From: Betaproteobacteria bacterium
Lineage (GTDB): Bacteria > Pseudomonadota > Gammaproteobacteria > Burkholderiales > SHXO01
NCBI GenBank assembly: GCA_025356655.1
Contig: JANXRW010000034.1
Location: forward strand, 1 to 37,219
Direction: 5' to 3'
Length of the DNA: 37,219 nt
Shown here: piece by piece, positions 25,787 through 34,346 of the stretch
Numbering within the stretch: position 1 is the first letter of the stretch
Layout: each line of letters opens with the position of its first letter
Program-made: the position numbers and the translations under genes
Notes under the pieces: model-generated
What the model saw: the letters and a program-made list of their open reading frames with translations, nothing else
Told to the model about the DNA's origin: nothing
The model's database searches: none

Positions 25787-26334
25787 GGACGCGAGCCGCC
25801 AGCATCTGGTGTCGTCCGGCGAGTGTGGTCCATGAGCCGCCACCACTGGCACTGGCCCGCCTGCTGGCGAGCGAGGGATGTCGCTCGCGTGCACGGCAGG
25901 TGTTCTTCGCTTGGCCCAACCTCGCCCAGGCATGCCTGCGCTGCACCGCTCACCTGACCGGACACTACCCCGGAGTCGACGGCGGCAGCCTTCTCGCGAC
26001 GGTCTTCCGGGGCTGCATCAAAGCTTATTCCGAGGCCGACCCCGGGCTGGAGACCGCGCCTGCCACCGCGTTCCTCGAGTGCCTCCTGGACGTCGTGCCC
26101 GGGGTGCTCCAGGTTCCTCTGAAAGGCGAGCGAAGCGGTGGCACGGCAACGCTTTGGGATCCACTGCGCGAAGGCGTCCCCGAGTGGGTGCGCCGGGAGC
26201 GCATCGCCCGCCTGCGCTGGGGACCACCGGGCGCGACCCCTACATCGGGTGCGCCCGGTGCTTATCTGGGCTTTGTGCTGCGGGCCCACCTGTTGCAGGC
26301 GGTGGACCTTCGCCTTTTGCGGCCGGGCACCTGA
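25783..26334 (+). CDS. Hypothetical protein between TraD and an ICE-type membrane protein
   Basis: Protein of 183 residues that I do not recognise. The start is a GTG overlapping the traD stop (GTGA). It has a HEPPPLALARLLASEG segment, several Cys (RCTAHLTGHY, FRGCIKAY, LECLLDVV) and a hydrophobic C-terminal stretch, with no signal peptide or membrane helix. In SXT-like elements one small gene of unknown function also follows traD, but I cannot show homology. Operon position suggests a role in the transfer apparatus. Confidence 0.6.
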   Translation: MRTRAASIWCRPASVVHEPPPLALARLLASEGCRSRARQVFFAWPNLAQACLRCTAHLTGHYPGVDGGSLLATVFRGCIKAYSEADPGLETAPATAFLECLLDVVPGVLQVPLKGERSGGTATLWDPLREGVPEWVRRERIARLRWGPPGATPTSGAPGAYLGFVLRAHLLQAVDLRLLRPGT

Positions 26335-26338
26335 GACC

Positions 26339-26833
26339 ATGGCCCGGCATCTGGCCTTGTGGCTTACGGCGTGTTGCCTCGTGGCGCTGCTGGCACCTCT
26401 AGAGGGACTACTCCCCGGCGTGGGGCTGGGCTTTCAGGCGCCGCAGGGGGATTACGCGCGCGGGGCTGGGTTGCTCCCCAGGCTGCTGGAGGAAACCCCG
26501 ATCGTCTATTTCACCCGATGGCAAGAGTGGAGCGCGGGCGTTCGCGCGCGCCTGGAGCGCCTCAGGAGGCTGGGCCCGGGTCCTGCTTTGCTACTCCTTG
26601 CCGCCTGTATCGAGGGATTGTCACGGCGGGCGGCTAAGTTGCGCGGCTTTGCCCTATCGAGCCCCTTGATCCTTTGGGCGGCGGCGCATGGTCTGATCGC
26701 CCTGTCCGGCCTGGCCGCGCTCGCGGTGTTGCTGCCCCTACCGGTCGGTTCGCTTCCTATTGGCCTTTGGTTTTTGGCGGCAGCACTGGCCATCGCCTCC
26801 TTGTGCTCGAGCGTACCGCGCTTGCGTGGGTAA
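26339..26833 (+). CDS. Membrane protein resembling the ICE PFL_4697/DUF4400 family
   Basis: Protein of 164 residues with an N-terminal hydrophobic helix (HLALWLTACCLVALLAPL), an amphipathic middle, and two hydrophobic segments near the C-terminus (LILWAAAHGLIALSGLAALAVLLP and GLWFLAAALAIASLC). The order EGLSRRAAKLRGF, then WAAAHG, then the final helices resembles the integrating-conjugative-element membrane protein family (PFL_4697, related to DUF4400), which normally accompanies TraD in MobH elements. The ATG at 26339 follows the preceding stop by two bases. Confidence 0.6.
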   Translation: MARHLALWLTACCLVALLAPLEGLLPGVGLGFQAPQGDYARGAGLLPRLLEETPIVYFTRWQEWSAGVRARLERLRRLGPGPALLLLAACIEGLSRRAAKLRGFALSSPLILWAAAHGLIALSGLAALAVLLPLPVGSLPIGLWFLAAALAIASLCSSVPRLRG

Positions 26834-26961
26834 GGCTTGGCGAGCCTGGCCGGCGAGGTGCCGTGAATAGGGGCTACGGGCGGGCGCACTTGAGCTGTTT
26901 GCCGGGGGCGGTGCCTGTAACACTTCTGGCCGGCCCACAAGTTTGGGCGAAGGAGCGTCGA

Positions 26962-27924
26962 ATGGATATCCAGACCCGGGACCAAGCACTCAGCATGTTG
27001 CGCCATCTGCTCGAGCCCTTATGGGCCTACCTTGAACTCGACGACGTCCAGGAGGTCATGGTCAACGGGCCCGAGAGCCTCTGGGTGGAGCAAGCTGGGG
27101 GTATTTACCGGATTCCTGGGGTGCTTGAACCCGTCGCATTGCGCAGTGCAATCCTGCTCCTCGCGCGGTTGGCTGAGCGTGACCTCGTGGGTCCGGAAGG
27201 GGGGCTGGTGGAGACCCAAGTCCTGGGTCTGCGGGCCACGGCGGCACTGAGTCCCGCTGCCGGGCCGCTCGATCTTCTTTGCTTGCGGCGGCATCGGCAG
27301 CAGCGGATGGATCTCGCCACCTTGGTCGACGTAGGAATGCTCAGCTTTCGGCAAGCTGCCGGTCTGCGCGGCGCCATTGCCTGCGGCCAGAACATCCTGC
27401 TCGCTGGAGGCACGTCCAGCGGGAAGACAACCCTGCTCAATGCCTTGCTCGGCGAGGTGGATCCCGCTGAGCGTGTGATCAGTATCGAGGACTCTCCGGA
27501 GATCAATCCGGAAATCCCGCACTGGGTACCGCTGCAATCGCGCCCCGACGGCGCGGGCAGCCTGGGTGCACTGGTGCGGCTCGCCTTGCGGCTGCGGCCG
27601 GATCGCATCGTCGTGGGGGAGGTTCGCGGGGGCGAGGCTGCGGATCTCTTGCAGGCGACCCAGACGGGGCACGCGGGCGTGCTCGCAACCGTGCATGCCG
27701 GCAGTGCCCGAGAGGCTCTGCACCGGCTCGAGGTCCTTGCCCTGGGAGCCCGGCTTGGCTGGCCGCTGGAGGCGATCAGGGAACAGGTCGGAGCGGGATT
27801 TCAGCGGGTGTGCTTTCTGGTGAAAGTCAAAGGACGCCGCCTCCTGCGTGAATCCTGTGAACTCTCGGGTTGGGAGCCTGTGCCGGGCCGCTATCGGTTG
27901 CACGACACCGGAGGGCAACACTGA
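26962..27924 (+). CDS. trbB: T4SS ATPase, TrbB/VirB11 family
   Basis: Hexameric cytoplasmic ATPase of 320 residues. The N-terminal domain has DDVQEVMVNGPESLWVEQ. The C-terminal RecA-like domain has Walker A LAGGTSSGKTTLLNALL (about 147-161), the Asp box (VISIEDSPEI), Walker B (RIVVGEVRGGEAADLLQA) and the His box (GHAGVLATVHAGSARE). These are all standard. It powers pilus assembly and substrate switching with TrbE. The start is ATG 26962 with an aaggag Shine-Dalgarno. It begins the canonical trbB-C-D-E-J-L order. Confidence 0.95.
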   Translation: MDIQTRDQALSMLRHLLEPLWAYLELDDVQEVMVNGPESLWVEQAGGIYRIPGVLEPVALRSAILLLARLAERDLVGPEGGLVETQVLGLRATAALSPAAGPLDLLCLRRHRQQRMDLATLVDVGMLSFRQAAGLRGAIACGQNILLAGGTSSGKTTLLNALLGEVDPAERVISIEDSPEINPEIPHWVPLQSRPDGAGSLGALVRLALRLRPDRIVVGEVRGGEAADLLQATQTGHAGVLATVHAGSAREALHRLEVLALGARLGWPLEAIREQVGAGFQRVCFLVKVKGRRLLRESCELSGWEPVPGRYRLHDTGGQH

Positions 27925-27925
27925 A

Positions 27926-28303
27926 ATGGCTCTTTCCCATAGGCATGGATGGGTTCGCCGTTGCAGGCAGTGGGCTGCAGGGTTGGCGGTCGCTGTCTGG
28001 CTGCTCCCCCTTGCATTGGCGCAAGTGGTGCCCTGGGAGGGGCCCATCTGCACCGTGGCCAGGAGCCTCTCGGGGCCGGTGGCGCGTGCCGTGGCGGTCA
28101 TCGCCATTGTCATGACCGGGTTGATGCTCGCATTCGGGGAGTTGAAGGGAACCGTGAAGAGCTTGCTCGGGCTGGTCTTCGGCATCAGCTTCTCGCTCCT
28201 CGCTGACCAGTGGCTGGGGCTCATTCGGGCCGGTGCCGGTACGGCCTGTGTGGCAGCACAACTCCCGCTGCCCCGGCTTGCCGCGCTTGCGCCATGGCTC
28301 TGA
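27926..28303 (+). CDS. trbC: T4SS pilin, TrbC/VirB2 family
   Basis: Small membrane protein of 125 residues: a long signal-like N-terminus ending near ALAQ, then a short Cys-containing segment (WEGPICTVARSLSGPVARA) and two hydrophobic helices (VAVIAIVMTGLMLAF and SLLGLVFGISFSLLADQWLGL). This is the usual prepilin layout of TrbC/VirB2. It starts one base after the trbB stop. It overlaps trbD by 10 bases. Confidence 0.88.
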   Translation: MALSHRHGWVRRCRQWAAGLAVAVWLLPLALAQVVPWEGPICTVARSLSGPVARAVAVIAIVMTGLMLAFGELKGTVKSLLGLVFGISFSLLADQWLGLIRAGAGTACVAAQLPLPRLAALAPWL

Positions 28304-28620
28304 GCGTCGAGTCCGCGCGGCGCACCGCCGTGCATCGAAGTCTGCTGGAAATCAAGACGATCGCCGGTGTTGAGGACCGGCTCGCGATCGCCAACGGCAC
28401 CATTGCGGCGGCGCTAGTCCTCGGACTGGGGCTCTTCGCCTATCTGGCACTCGCTGTGGCGCTGCACCTCATCCTGGCCCGCGTCACCCGCGAGGACCCC
28501 TGCGCCCGCCGGGCCTATCTCCGCTACTGTCGCCAAGCCGATCTCTATGACCCCTGGCCGCGGGTTCGCACGCGGCAGGGGCAACGCCCCGACGGTCTGG
28601 GCAGGGGCATGCTGTGCTGA
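28294..28620 (+). CDS. trbD: T4SS protein, TrbD/VirB3 family
   Basis: Protein of 108 residues with the VirB3/TrbD start HRSLLEIKTIAGVEDR, followed by one long hydrophobic region (ANGTIAAALVLGLGLFAYLALAVALHLILA) and a basic tail. It supports pilus assembly together with TrbE. The ATG at 28294 overlaps the trbC end. The stop overlaps the trbE start by seven bases. Confidence 0.85.
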   Translation: MALSVESARRTAVHRSLLEIKTIAGVEDRLAIANGTIAAALVLGLGLFAYLALAVALHLILARVTREDPCARRAYLRYCRQADLYDPWPRVRTRQGQRPDGLGRGMLC

Positions 28621-31091
28621 ACCTGGGGCGTTGGCGGCAAGCGCAGGAGGCGAGCGCCCGCTCGTTGACGGAACTCGTGCCCTGGCTCTTGCTCGCGGAG
28701 GAGCAGGTCGTCCTCGACAAGGACGGCGCCCTGCTGGCCGTCTACGCCATCGACGGGCGCGAGCGCGAAGGCTGTACTGCGCAGGAGATGGGACGCATCA
28801 CCGAGGGGGTGGAACGGGCGCTGCGTGCCTGCGACGCCCGGACGGTCCTCTGGTGGACGGTTGATCGGCGCCCCGTGCGCGACTACCCAACGGGGAAGTT
28901 CAGCTCGGCGGTCGGTGCGCATATCGACGCGCAGTGGCGGCAATCCTTCGCGCAGGCGCCGCTCTATGCGAATCGGCACTACCTAAGCGTGCTATGGACC
29001 CCACCGGGCGGCGCGGACGGATTACTCTCGCAGTTCTCCCGGATCGGCACCTTGCAGCGGCGCGCCGGTGCCTTGGGCTGGCTGGGTGCCCTGCGTGCCG
29101 CACTGTCGTCCACGCGGGCGATGGACCGAACCGGGCGAGAGTGGGCAGCGCAGTTGCGCGCTTTTAAGGCTCGCTTGCAAGCCCTCGAGGAGGGCTTGGG
29201 GGAGGTCGGTCTGCGGCGGCTCGGGGGCGAGGCCCTGTTGGGCTTCCTGCATGCGCGGGTAAGTCCCTGTAGCGAAGACCAGCCCTTGAACCGGCCGCGC
29301 GCGGGATATCTCGACAGCACCCTTCCCGATAGCACCTTGCGAGTGGAGTCCGATCTGCTGCATTTTGGGGTTGACCCGGGTACCTATGTGTCGGCCACCA
29401 GTGTCAAGGACTGGCCAGAAGCCACGTTCCCGGGGCTTCTTGAGCCCCTGCTGGGCATCGCCGGTGCGCTAACCGTTAGCCAGTGCTTCCGCTTCGTGCC
29501 CCGGGAGGCGGCCCAGGCCTACATTCGCGATGTGGAGCGCTACAACCGAAACCTGCAGAGGACGCTCTTTTCTTACCTGCGCGAAGCACTCACTCAGGCC
29601 GAGTCGGAGCTGCGCGATCCCGGGCGCGGGCAACTTGCCGACGACGCCGCGGGAGCGCTCGGTTCAGTGAGCGCGACGGGGCGGGTGTTCGGCTATTACA
29701 ACCTCACGGTGCTGTCCTGGGGCGCTACCCGAGGCCAGTGCGCCGCCCTTAGCGCGCAGGTCGCGTCCTGCCTCCGCGCGCGCGGCTACCTAGTGGTTCG
29801 CGAGAGCCTACACCTACTTTGTGCTTGGGCTGGCACCCTACCTGGCCAGTGGGCGTTGTTGGCGCGCTGGTTTTTCATCCACAACGCAAACCTCGCTGAC
29901 CTCGCCACCGTGTGGACCCAAGACACTGGCCCCGCCTCGAACCTTCACCTGAGCGCCCAGCAGGGGCGACAGGTGCCCGTGACGGCACTGCTCCGGACAG
30001 AGGGTGATACGGCGATGCGATTTAGCTTCCATCAGGGCGACTTAGGGCATTGCATGGTGGTCGGGCCTTCGGGCACCGGAAAGTCAGTACTGGTGAACTT
30101 CCTCATCGCCCAATTCCGCCGGTATGACCCTTGCGTCGTCTTCATCTTCGACAAGGACTTCGGGTCGCGCATCCCCACGCTACTGCAAGGTGGCCGACAC
30201 CTGGATCTGGGCGGCGGTGCGACCGCCGCGCTGCGGCTCAATCCCCTTACCCTGCTCGGCGATGCGCAGGCCAGACCCTGGCTCCAGTCTTTCCTGGAAT
30301 CCCTGCTCGGTGCGCGCGGCCATCGGCTCGATGCCGGCGGGGAGCTGGTCCTCGCGCGGGCCCTTGAGGCCTTGTCGCGCCTACCCGTGCAGGAGCATCG
30401 CCTGCGCTCGCTCCTGCCCTTCCTCGGCCCCGGTCTGGCCGCCGAGCTCGCCCCCTGGGTCGGCGAAGGGCCATCGGCGCACCTATTCGACAGTGTGGAG
30501 GACGAACTGGATCTGGCGGATTTCACCTGCCTGGAATTGGGGGTTCTGCTGCGGCAGCCTCGCCTGGCGGCGCCCGTACTGGACTATGTTTTCGAACGCG
30601 TTGAGCAGCGGCTCGACGGCCGTCCGGGCCTGATCTACGTGGAGGAGGCCTGGCTGACGCTGCAGGAGCCGCGGCTCGCGCGCAGGGTCGACGATTGGCT
30701 GCGTACCCTTCGCAAGCGAAACGCCCTGGTGATTCTGGCCACCCAGTCGCTAGAGGATCTCGCTCGTAGCGACATTTTCGCGGCACTGGTGGACAACATT
30801 CCAAACCGGATCTTCCTTCCCAATGCGAACGCGGGCCTGCAGGCGGCCCTCTACCAAGGTCGCTTCGGCCTGAACGAGAATCAGATTAGTCGCATTGCGA
30901 CGGGCGTGGGCAAAGGCAACTATTACTTTGTTACACCCGGCCGCTCGCGGCTCGTGCACGCCAGATTTCCCCCAGCGATCCTAGCCTGTCTGCGCTCAGA
31001 CCCGCGGGCGCAGGCCTTGTTCGAGTCCTATCCTCGGGAGCCCGGCTGGGAACTGGGGTTTGTCGCCGAACTTGCCGGCGAGGGGGCCTAG
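28614..31091 (+). CDS. trbE: T4SS ATPase, TrbE/VirB4 family
   Basis: The largest energiser of the channel, 825 residues. The N-terminal half is the CagE/TrbE/VirB domain (VVLDKDGALLAVYAIDGRER; SVKDWPEATFPGLLEPLLGI). The C-terminal half is RecA-like with Walker A VVGPSGTGKSVLVNF (about 480-493) and Walker B RPGLIYVEEAWLTL (about 670-680), followed by LRKRNALVILATQSLEDL. Length fits TrbE (about 800-850 residues). The GTG start at 28614 overlaps trbD. It is a good query for comparing this system with known T4SS classes. Confidence 0.95.
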   Translation: MLNLGRWRQAQEASARSLTELVPWLLLAEEQVVLDKDGALLAVYAIDGREREGCTAQEMGRITEGVERALRACDARTVLWWTVDRRPVRDYPTGKFSSAVGAHIDAQWRQSFAQAPLYANRHYLSVLWTPPGGADGLLSQFSRIGTLQRRAGALGWLGALRAALSSTRAMDRTGREWAAQLRAFKARLQALEEGLGEVGLRRLGGEALLGFLHARVSPCSEDQPLNRPRAGYLDSTLPDSTLRVESDLLHFGVDPGTYVSATSVKDWPEATFPGLLEPLLGIAGALTVSQCFRFVPREAAQAYIRDVERYNRNLQRTLFSYLREALTQAESELRDPGRGQLADDAAGALGSVSATGRVFGYYNLTVLSWGATRGQCAALSAQVASCLRARGYLVVRESLHLLCAWAGTLPGQWALLARWFFIHNANLADLATVWTQDTGPASNLHLSAQQGRQVPVTALLRTEGDTAMRFSFHQGDLGHCMVVGPSGTGKSVLVNFLIAQFRRYDPCVVFIFDKDFGSRIPTLLQGGRHLDLGGGATAALRLNPLTLLGDAQARPWLQSFLESLLGARGHRLDAGGELVLARALEALSRLPVQEHRLRSLLPFLGPGLAAELAPWVGEGPSAHLFDSVEDELDLADFTCLELGVLLRQPRLAAPVLDYVFERVEQRLDGRPGLIYVEEAWLTLQEPRLARRVDDWLRTLRKRNALVILATQSLEDLARSDIFAALVDNIPNRIFLPNANAGLQAALYQGRFGLNENQISRIATGVGKGNYYFVTPGRSRLVHARFPPAILACLRSDPRAQALFESYPREPGWELGFVAELAGEGA

Positions 31092-31946
31092 TTGTCGGGC
31101 GGGCCCGAGCGCGCGGTACCTCGCTGTACCGCGCCGGCGGCGCTCATGGGGCTGCTGCTATTCGCCGTTTCGCCCTGCTCCTTCGGCGGGGGTTCTGCAC
31201 CAGGGAACCTGGTGTTCGATCCGAGCAACTTTGCGCGCAACACCGTCAGTGCCACGCAGGCGGTTCGAGCGGAAGTACAGCGCGCGCAGCAACTCCTGCA
31301 GCAGGCGCAGGCCTATGTGCTGCAACTCAGGCAGTACGCAGCGATGGTCCAGCAGTTGAAGTCGCTCAATCGTGCGGATATCGCTTGGCTCATCTTGCAG
31401 AGCAACGAGGACCTGCGGCGCTTCTCGGACTATGCCCAATCCGTCGATGCGCTCTACGGGGACCTCAAGGGCTTGCGCTCGGAGATCGACCGTCAGTTCC
31501 TACGCAAGGAGCGCTCGGGGCTCACCTGGTCGGAGTACGTGCAGCGCGAGGGCTTGCTCGGCCGTCTGCGCCAAGCGGGCAACGACGAGTCCTTCCGCGT
31601 GGCGCGGGATCTCATGGGGCGGGTACAGCGGAGCGTAGAACAGGTGCGTACGCTGCAGGAGCGGATCCCGCAGAGCGCGGGGACACACGAGGCCGTGCAA
31701 CTCCTCGACGAGCACCTGGGGGTACTGGTGACGGAGCAGGCCGCGCTGCTGGCCTATTTTTCCACCAAGGGAATGGCGGAGTCGGAAGAGCGGCGCCAAG
31801 CCGAGCAGGCGCGTGCGACATCCCTAGCCCGGACCGACGCGCGTTCGGCGCGCGCCGAGGCGGCTGCCGCACAACTCGATGGGGAACTCCAATCGAGGCG
31901 TGAGCGCCTGCGCGAGATCTTCGATCGCCGCACGGTCGCGCCGTGA
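31092..31946 (+). CDS. trbJ: T4SS minor pilus/periplasmic protein, TrbJ/VirB5 family
   Basis: Protein of about 284 residues with an N-terminal export signal (AALMGLLLFAVSPCSFGGG) and a mature start typical of TrbJ (VFDPSNFARNTVSA), followed by long coiled-coil helices rich in Gln (AEVQRAQQLLQQAQAYVLQL). The TTG start at 31092 directly after the trbE stop, with a g-rich Shine-Dalgarno, gives the longer signal peptide. ATG 31146 would give a shorter one. The C-terminal third is Ala/Arg-rich and helical. It ends in a GTGA overlap with trbL. Confidence 0.8.
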   Translation: MSGGPERAVPRCTAPAALMGLLLFAVSPCSFGGGSAPGNLVFDPSNFARNTVSATQAVRAEVQRAQQLLQQAQAYVLQLRQYAAMVQQLKSLNRADIAWLILQSNEDLRRFSDYAQSVDALYGDLKGLRSEIDRQFLRKERSGLTWSEYVQREGLLGRLRQAGNDESFRVARDLMGRVQRSVEQVRTLQERIPQSAGTHEAVQLLDEHLGVLVTEQAALLAYFSTKGMAESEERRQAEQARATSLARTDARSARAEAAAAQLDGELQSRRERLREIFDRRTVAP

Positions 31947-32908
31947 GCCCGCTGCCGGTGCTGCTGGCGCTACTGGGCGCACTGTTCTCCAGTGCCGCGA
32001 GTGCGGCACCGGACCCTACGGCAGGGGAGCGCTCCCAACTCGTGGTCCAGGCGAACTTGACTGAACTCGATCGCTACCTCGAGGCGGGGTTCGTCGCGGT
32101 TGCTCGCACCGGTTCGGTGATTGGCGGCAGGCTACGTCCTGCCGGATTGCGCCTGCTCGGTATGCTTGCCCTGTGCTCGATCGCCTGGAGCGGCCTAAGA
32201 CACGTACTCGCTGGGTCGGAGCCCAACCGCTTGGTGGGGGAACTCGTCGGGCAGATCCTGCTGATCGCGGCGCTCTACGCCGCGCTGGACCGTTGGGGCG
32301 CACTCATGGGGGTGGTGGAGGCGTCCTTCGCTCAACTCGGTGCGCTGGCCGCGGGCGGCGCGCTAAGCACGCACGAGGCTGCGCAGGGCGTGCTGCTCGT
32401 GCTAGACCCCGCCATCGCGATACTGGGAAGCGCCGTGCGCCTGCCCGCTTCCATTCTTCCCACGGAACTCGTGCTCTGGGCTGCCGCCTTCGCGTTAAAG
32501 CTCGCGGTTGTCGTCGTTGCGCTGGTATGCGGCGCCATTTATGCCGGCATGTACCTCGTGTGCCTATGCATGCTCTCCATTGCGGTAGCGCTGGGTCCGG
32601 TCATGCTGCCGTGGCTACTGGTGGGGCCGCTGAGTTTCTTGTTCGACGGCTGGCTGCGCTTTACCCTCACCGCCGCCCTGTACAAGCTCCTGGGAGTCGT
32701 CATCATCACCTTGGCGGGATCGCTGCGCGAACCCATCGTGGCGGCATCCGTGGCGGCGGCTCGCGGCTCTTCGGAATCCTTGAATCTCGCCGCTGCGGCC
32801 GGGGCGCTGCTCTTGTGCGTCGGGCTTGCGTTTCTGATGCTGCAGATTCCGGTCATTGCGCGCGCCCTGAGTTCAGGCAAGCCCTGGCGTAGCACGGGGT
32901 GGTTCTGA
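31943..32908 (+). CDS. trbL: T4SS polytopic membrane protein, TrbL/VirB6 family
   Basis: Protein of 321 residues with an N-terminal signal-like segment (LLALLGALFSSAASAAP) and at least five hydrophobic helices, including LLGMLALCSIAWSGL, LVGQILLIAALYAAL, ALKLAVVVVALVCGAIYAG and FTLTAALYKLLGVVIITLAG. The pattern and position after trbJ fit VirB6/TrbL, which helps DNA or protein cross the inner membrane. The GTG start overlaps trbJ. It is the last clear T4SS gene of the locus. Confidence 0.87.
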   Translation: MSPLPVLLALLGALFSSAASAAPDPTAGERSQLVVQANLTELDRYLEAGFVAVARTGSVIGGRLRPAGLRLLGMLALCSIAWSGLRHVLAGSEPNRLVGELVGQILLIAALYAALDRWGALMGVVEASFAQLGALAAGGALSTHEAAQGVLLVLDPAIAILGSAVRLPASILPTELVLWAAAFALKLAVVVVALVCGAIYAGMYLVCLCMLSIAVALGPVMLPWLLVGPLSFLFDGWLRFTLTAALYKLLGVVIITLAGSLREPIVAASVAAARGSSESLNLAAAAGALLLCVGLAFLMLQIPVIARALSSGKPWRSTGWF

Positions 32909-33039
32909 GGCAGGCTAGTTGAGGCGTCGACGGATCGTTACCGTTCGGGCCCCGTTTGCTATGCTTGTCGAATCGCGGCTTAAGGGGGGCGTGCCAGTGG
33001 TCCTGTCCCGGCCTGGGCCGCCCAGCACAGGAGGTTTCC

Positions 33040-33429
33040 ATGCTGCAGCGAGCCGTGGCTATCGTCGTCGTAATCCTGGGCTGCGCCAGTAGTGCTGTCG
33101 GCGCACACGAGCGCAACCCTGCCGAGTGCGCGGAGGCAGGCGAGTTCATCGAACATGCGGCGCTCTCGCGCGAGGCCGGTGTGGCCCGGGAGTACTTCCT
33201 TGAACGCGTACGTGGGGACTTGGAGGCGATACGCGCCTACCCGCCTGCGTTGCGCTGGTTCGCGCAAGACTCGGAGGACGAGATCCTGCTCACGCGGGCA
33301 GTGGAGACGGTCTTCGATCTGCCGCTTGAGCCCGGCGCCCAAAGGCGAAAATTCCTCGAGCAATGCCTAGTCTCAGCGATGCCCGCGCCATTGACCGATG
33401 ACGTGGGGAGCGCGTCGCCGGCGCGTTGA
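33040..33429 (+). CDS. Small exported protein after trbL, unknown
   Basis: Protein of 129 residues with a signal peptide (MLQRAVAIVVVILGCASSAV). The ILGC segment could act as a weak lipobox, or cleavage could occur after AVGA. The mature domain is charged and helical (CAEAGEFIEHAALSREAGVA; EYFLERVRGDLEAIRAYPPA) and I recognise no family. ATG 33040 has a strong aggagg Shine-Dalgarno. A 131-base gap from trbL suggests it may have its own promoter (a TATGCT at 32970-32975 is a possible -10). It may belong to the T4SS locus as an accessory or exclusion protein, but this is unproven. Confidence 0.65.
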   Translation: MLQRAVAIVVVILGCASSAVGAHERNPAECAEAGEFIEHAALSREAGVAREYFLERVRGDLEAIRAYPPALRWFAQDSEDEILLTRAVETVFDLPLEPGAQRRKFLEQCLVSAMPAPLTDDVGSASPAR

Positions 33430-33443
33430 AATCGCCGACGCTG

Positions 33444-34346
33444 CTAGGGTCTGGCGTCCAGGGTGCGTGCCGCGGCTAGCTGCGCGAGCAGGCCGCCGTC
33501 GACGGGGATCAGCGTGATGCCGAGCCCGGGGTTGTCCAAGAGGCGTTGGGTTTCGAGCACTTCGAACAATGCTTCGCAGATCGCTGGTTCGCTGGCGATG
33601 CCCGCGAGAGCGGCTCCAACGATCTCCGGGCGCATGGCTGCGGCGCGCGCAAACTCGATGGCGGCTTGGCGTTCAGCAGTAGAGCCAATGACATTCACGC
33701 GGTTAACCCCATCCTGTTGGATGGCTGCGGTGACTTGGCGCAGCCGGTTGACGACCTTCTGCTCGATCTGAGAGATCATCGCCTCGTCTCGGAAGTGGAC
33801 CTTGCGGATGTAGACGCTGCCCAGCTTGAAGCCCCACTCCTGGGACTTCTCGGAGACTTCCTCGCGCACGGCGTGGCTCATCGCATGCCGGTCCTCGAGC
33901 ATCCGCTCGAGCTTCATGTTGCTCAACGAGCGCACGGTGGCGTTGGCGATGTTTGCACGCAGCGAGCCGCGCGGGTCGATATTTCGGTAGAGGTAGGAGA
34001 CCGGATCGCTTACGTACATCTCGCACCAGACGCCGATGCCCATGGGCGCTCCCTCCTCGGAGTTCACCGCTTGGCTGCGAAGGTAGGTCTGGTCCAGGCG
34101 CAAGTCCACGTGCCGACGCTGTCCGAAGAAGGGAACCAGTGCGGCGAAGGGCCCCATGCGCAGCCAGGGAAAGTGCAGGCCCGGTTCGTCGAGCGCCAGG
34201 CGAACCTTGCCGAAGAGCTCGAAGACCACGCACTCGCGCTCCTGTACCGTGGTAAAGAAGGCGAGTGCCCGACCCAAGCGAAGCAGCAGAGGGACCAGCA
34301 GGAAAGCGAGCACGAAGCTTACAGCCGCGTAGAGTGGAAAGTTCAT
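33444..34346 (-). CDS. SPFH/stomatin-like membrane protein, second of a pair
   Basis: Membrane-anchored SPFH/band-7 protein of 300 residues: one N-terminal hydrophobic segment (LYAAVSFVLAFLLVPLLLRL), then an SPFH domain (CVVFELFGKVRLALDEPG; GVWCEMYVSDPVSYLYRNID), a conserved HAVREEVSEKSQEWGFKLGS helix segment and a coiled-coil region (AAIQQDGVNRVNVIGSTAER). Such proteins organise membrane microdomains or regulate proteases. Paired partners like HflK/HflC are an obvious comparison, though the sequence is not typical HflC. It is co-translated with the upstream SPFH gene (four-base overlap). Confidence 0.85.
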   Translation of the reverse strand: MNFPLYAAVSFVLAFLLVPLLLRLGRALAFFTTVQERECVVFELFGKVRLALDEPGLHFPWLRMGPFAALVPFFGQRRHVDLRLDQTYLRSQAVNSEEGAPMGIGVWCEMYVSDPVSYLYRNIDPRGSLRANIANATVRSLSNMKLERMLEDRHAMSHAVREEVSEKSQEWGFKLGSVYIRKVHFRDEAMISQIEQKVVNRLRQVTAAIQQDGVNRVNVIGSTAERQAAIEFARAAAMRPEIVGAALAGIASEPAICEALFEVLETQRLLDNPGLGITLIPVDGGLLAQLAAARTLDARP

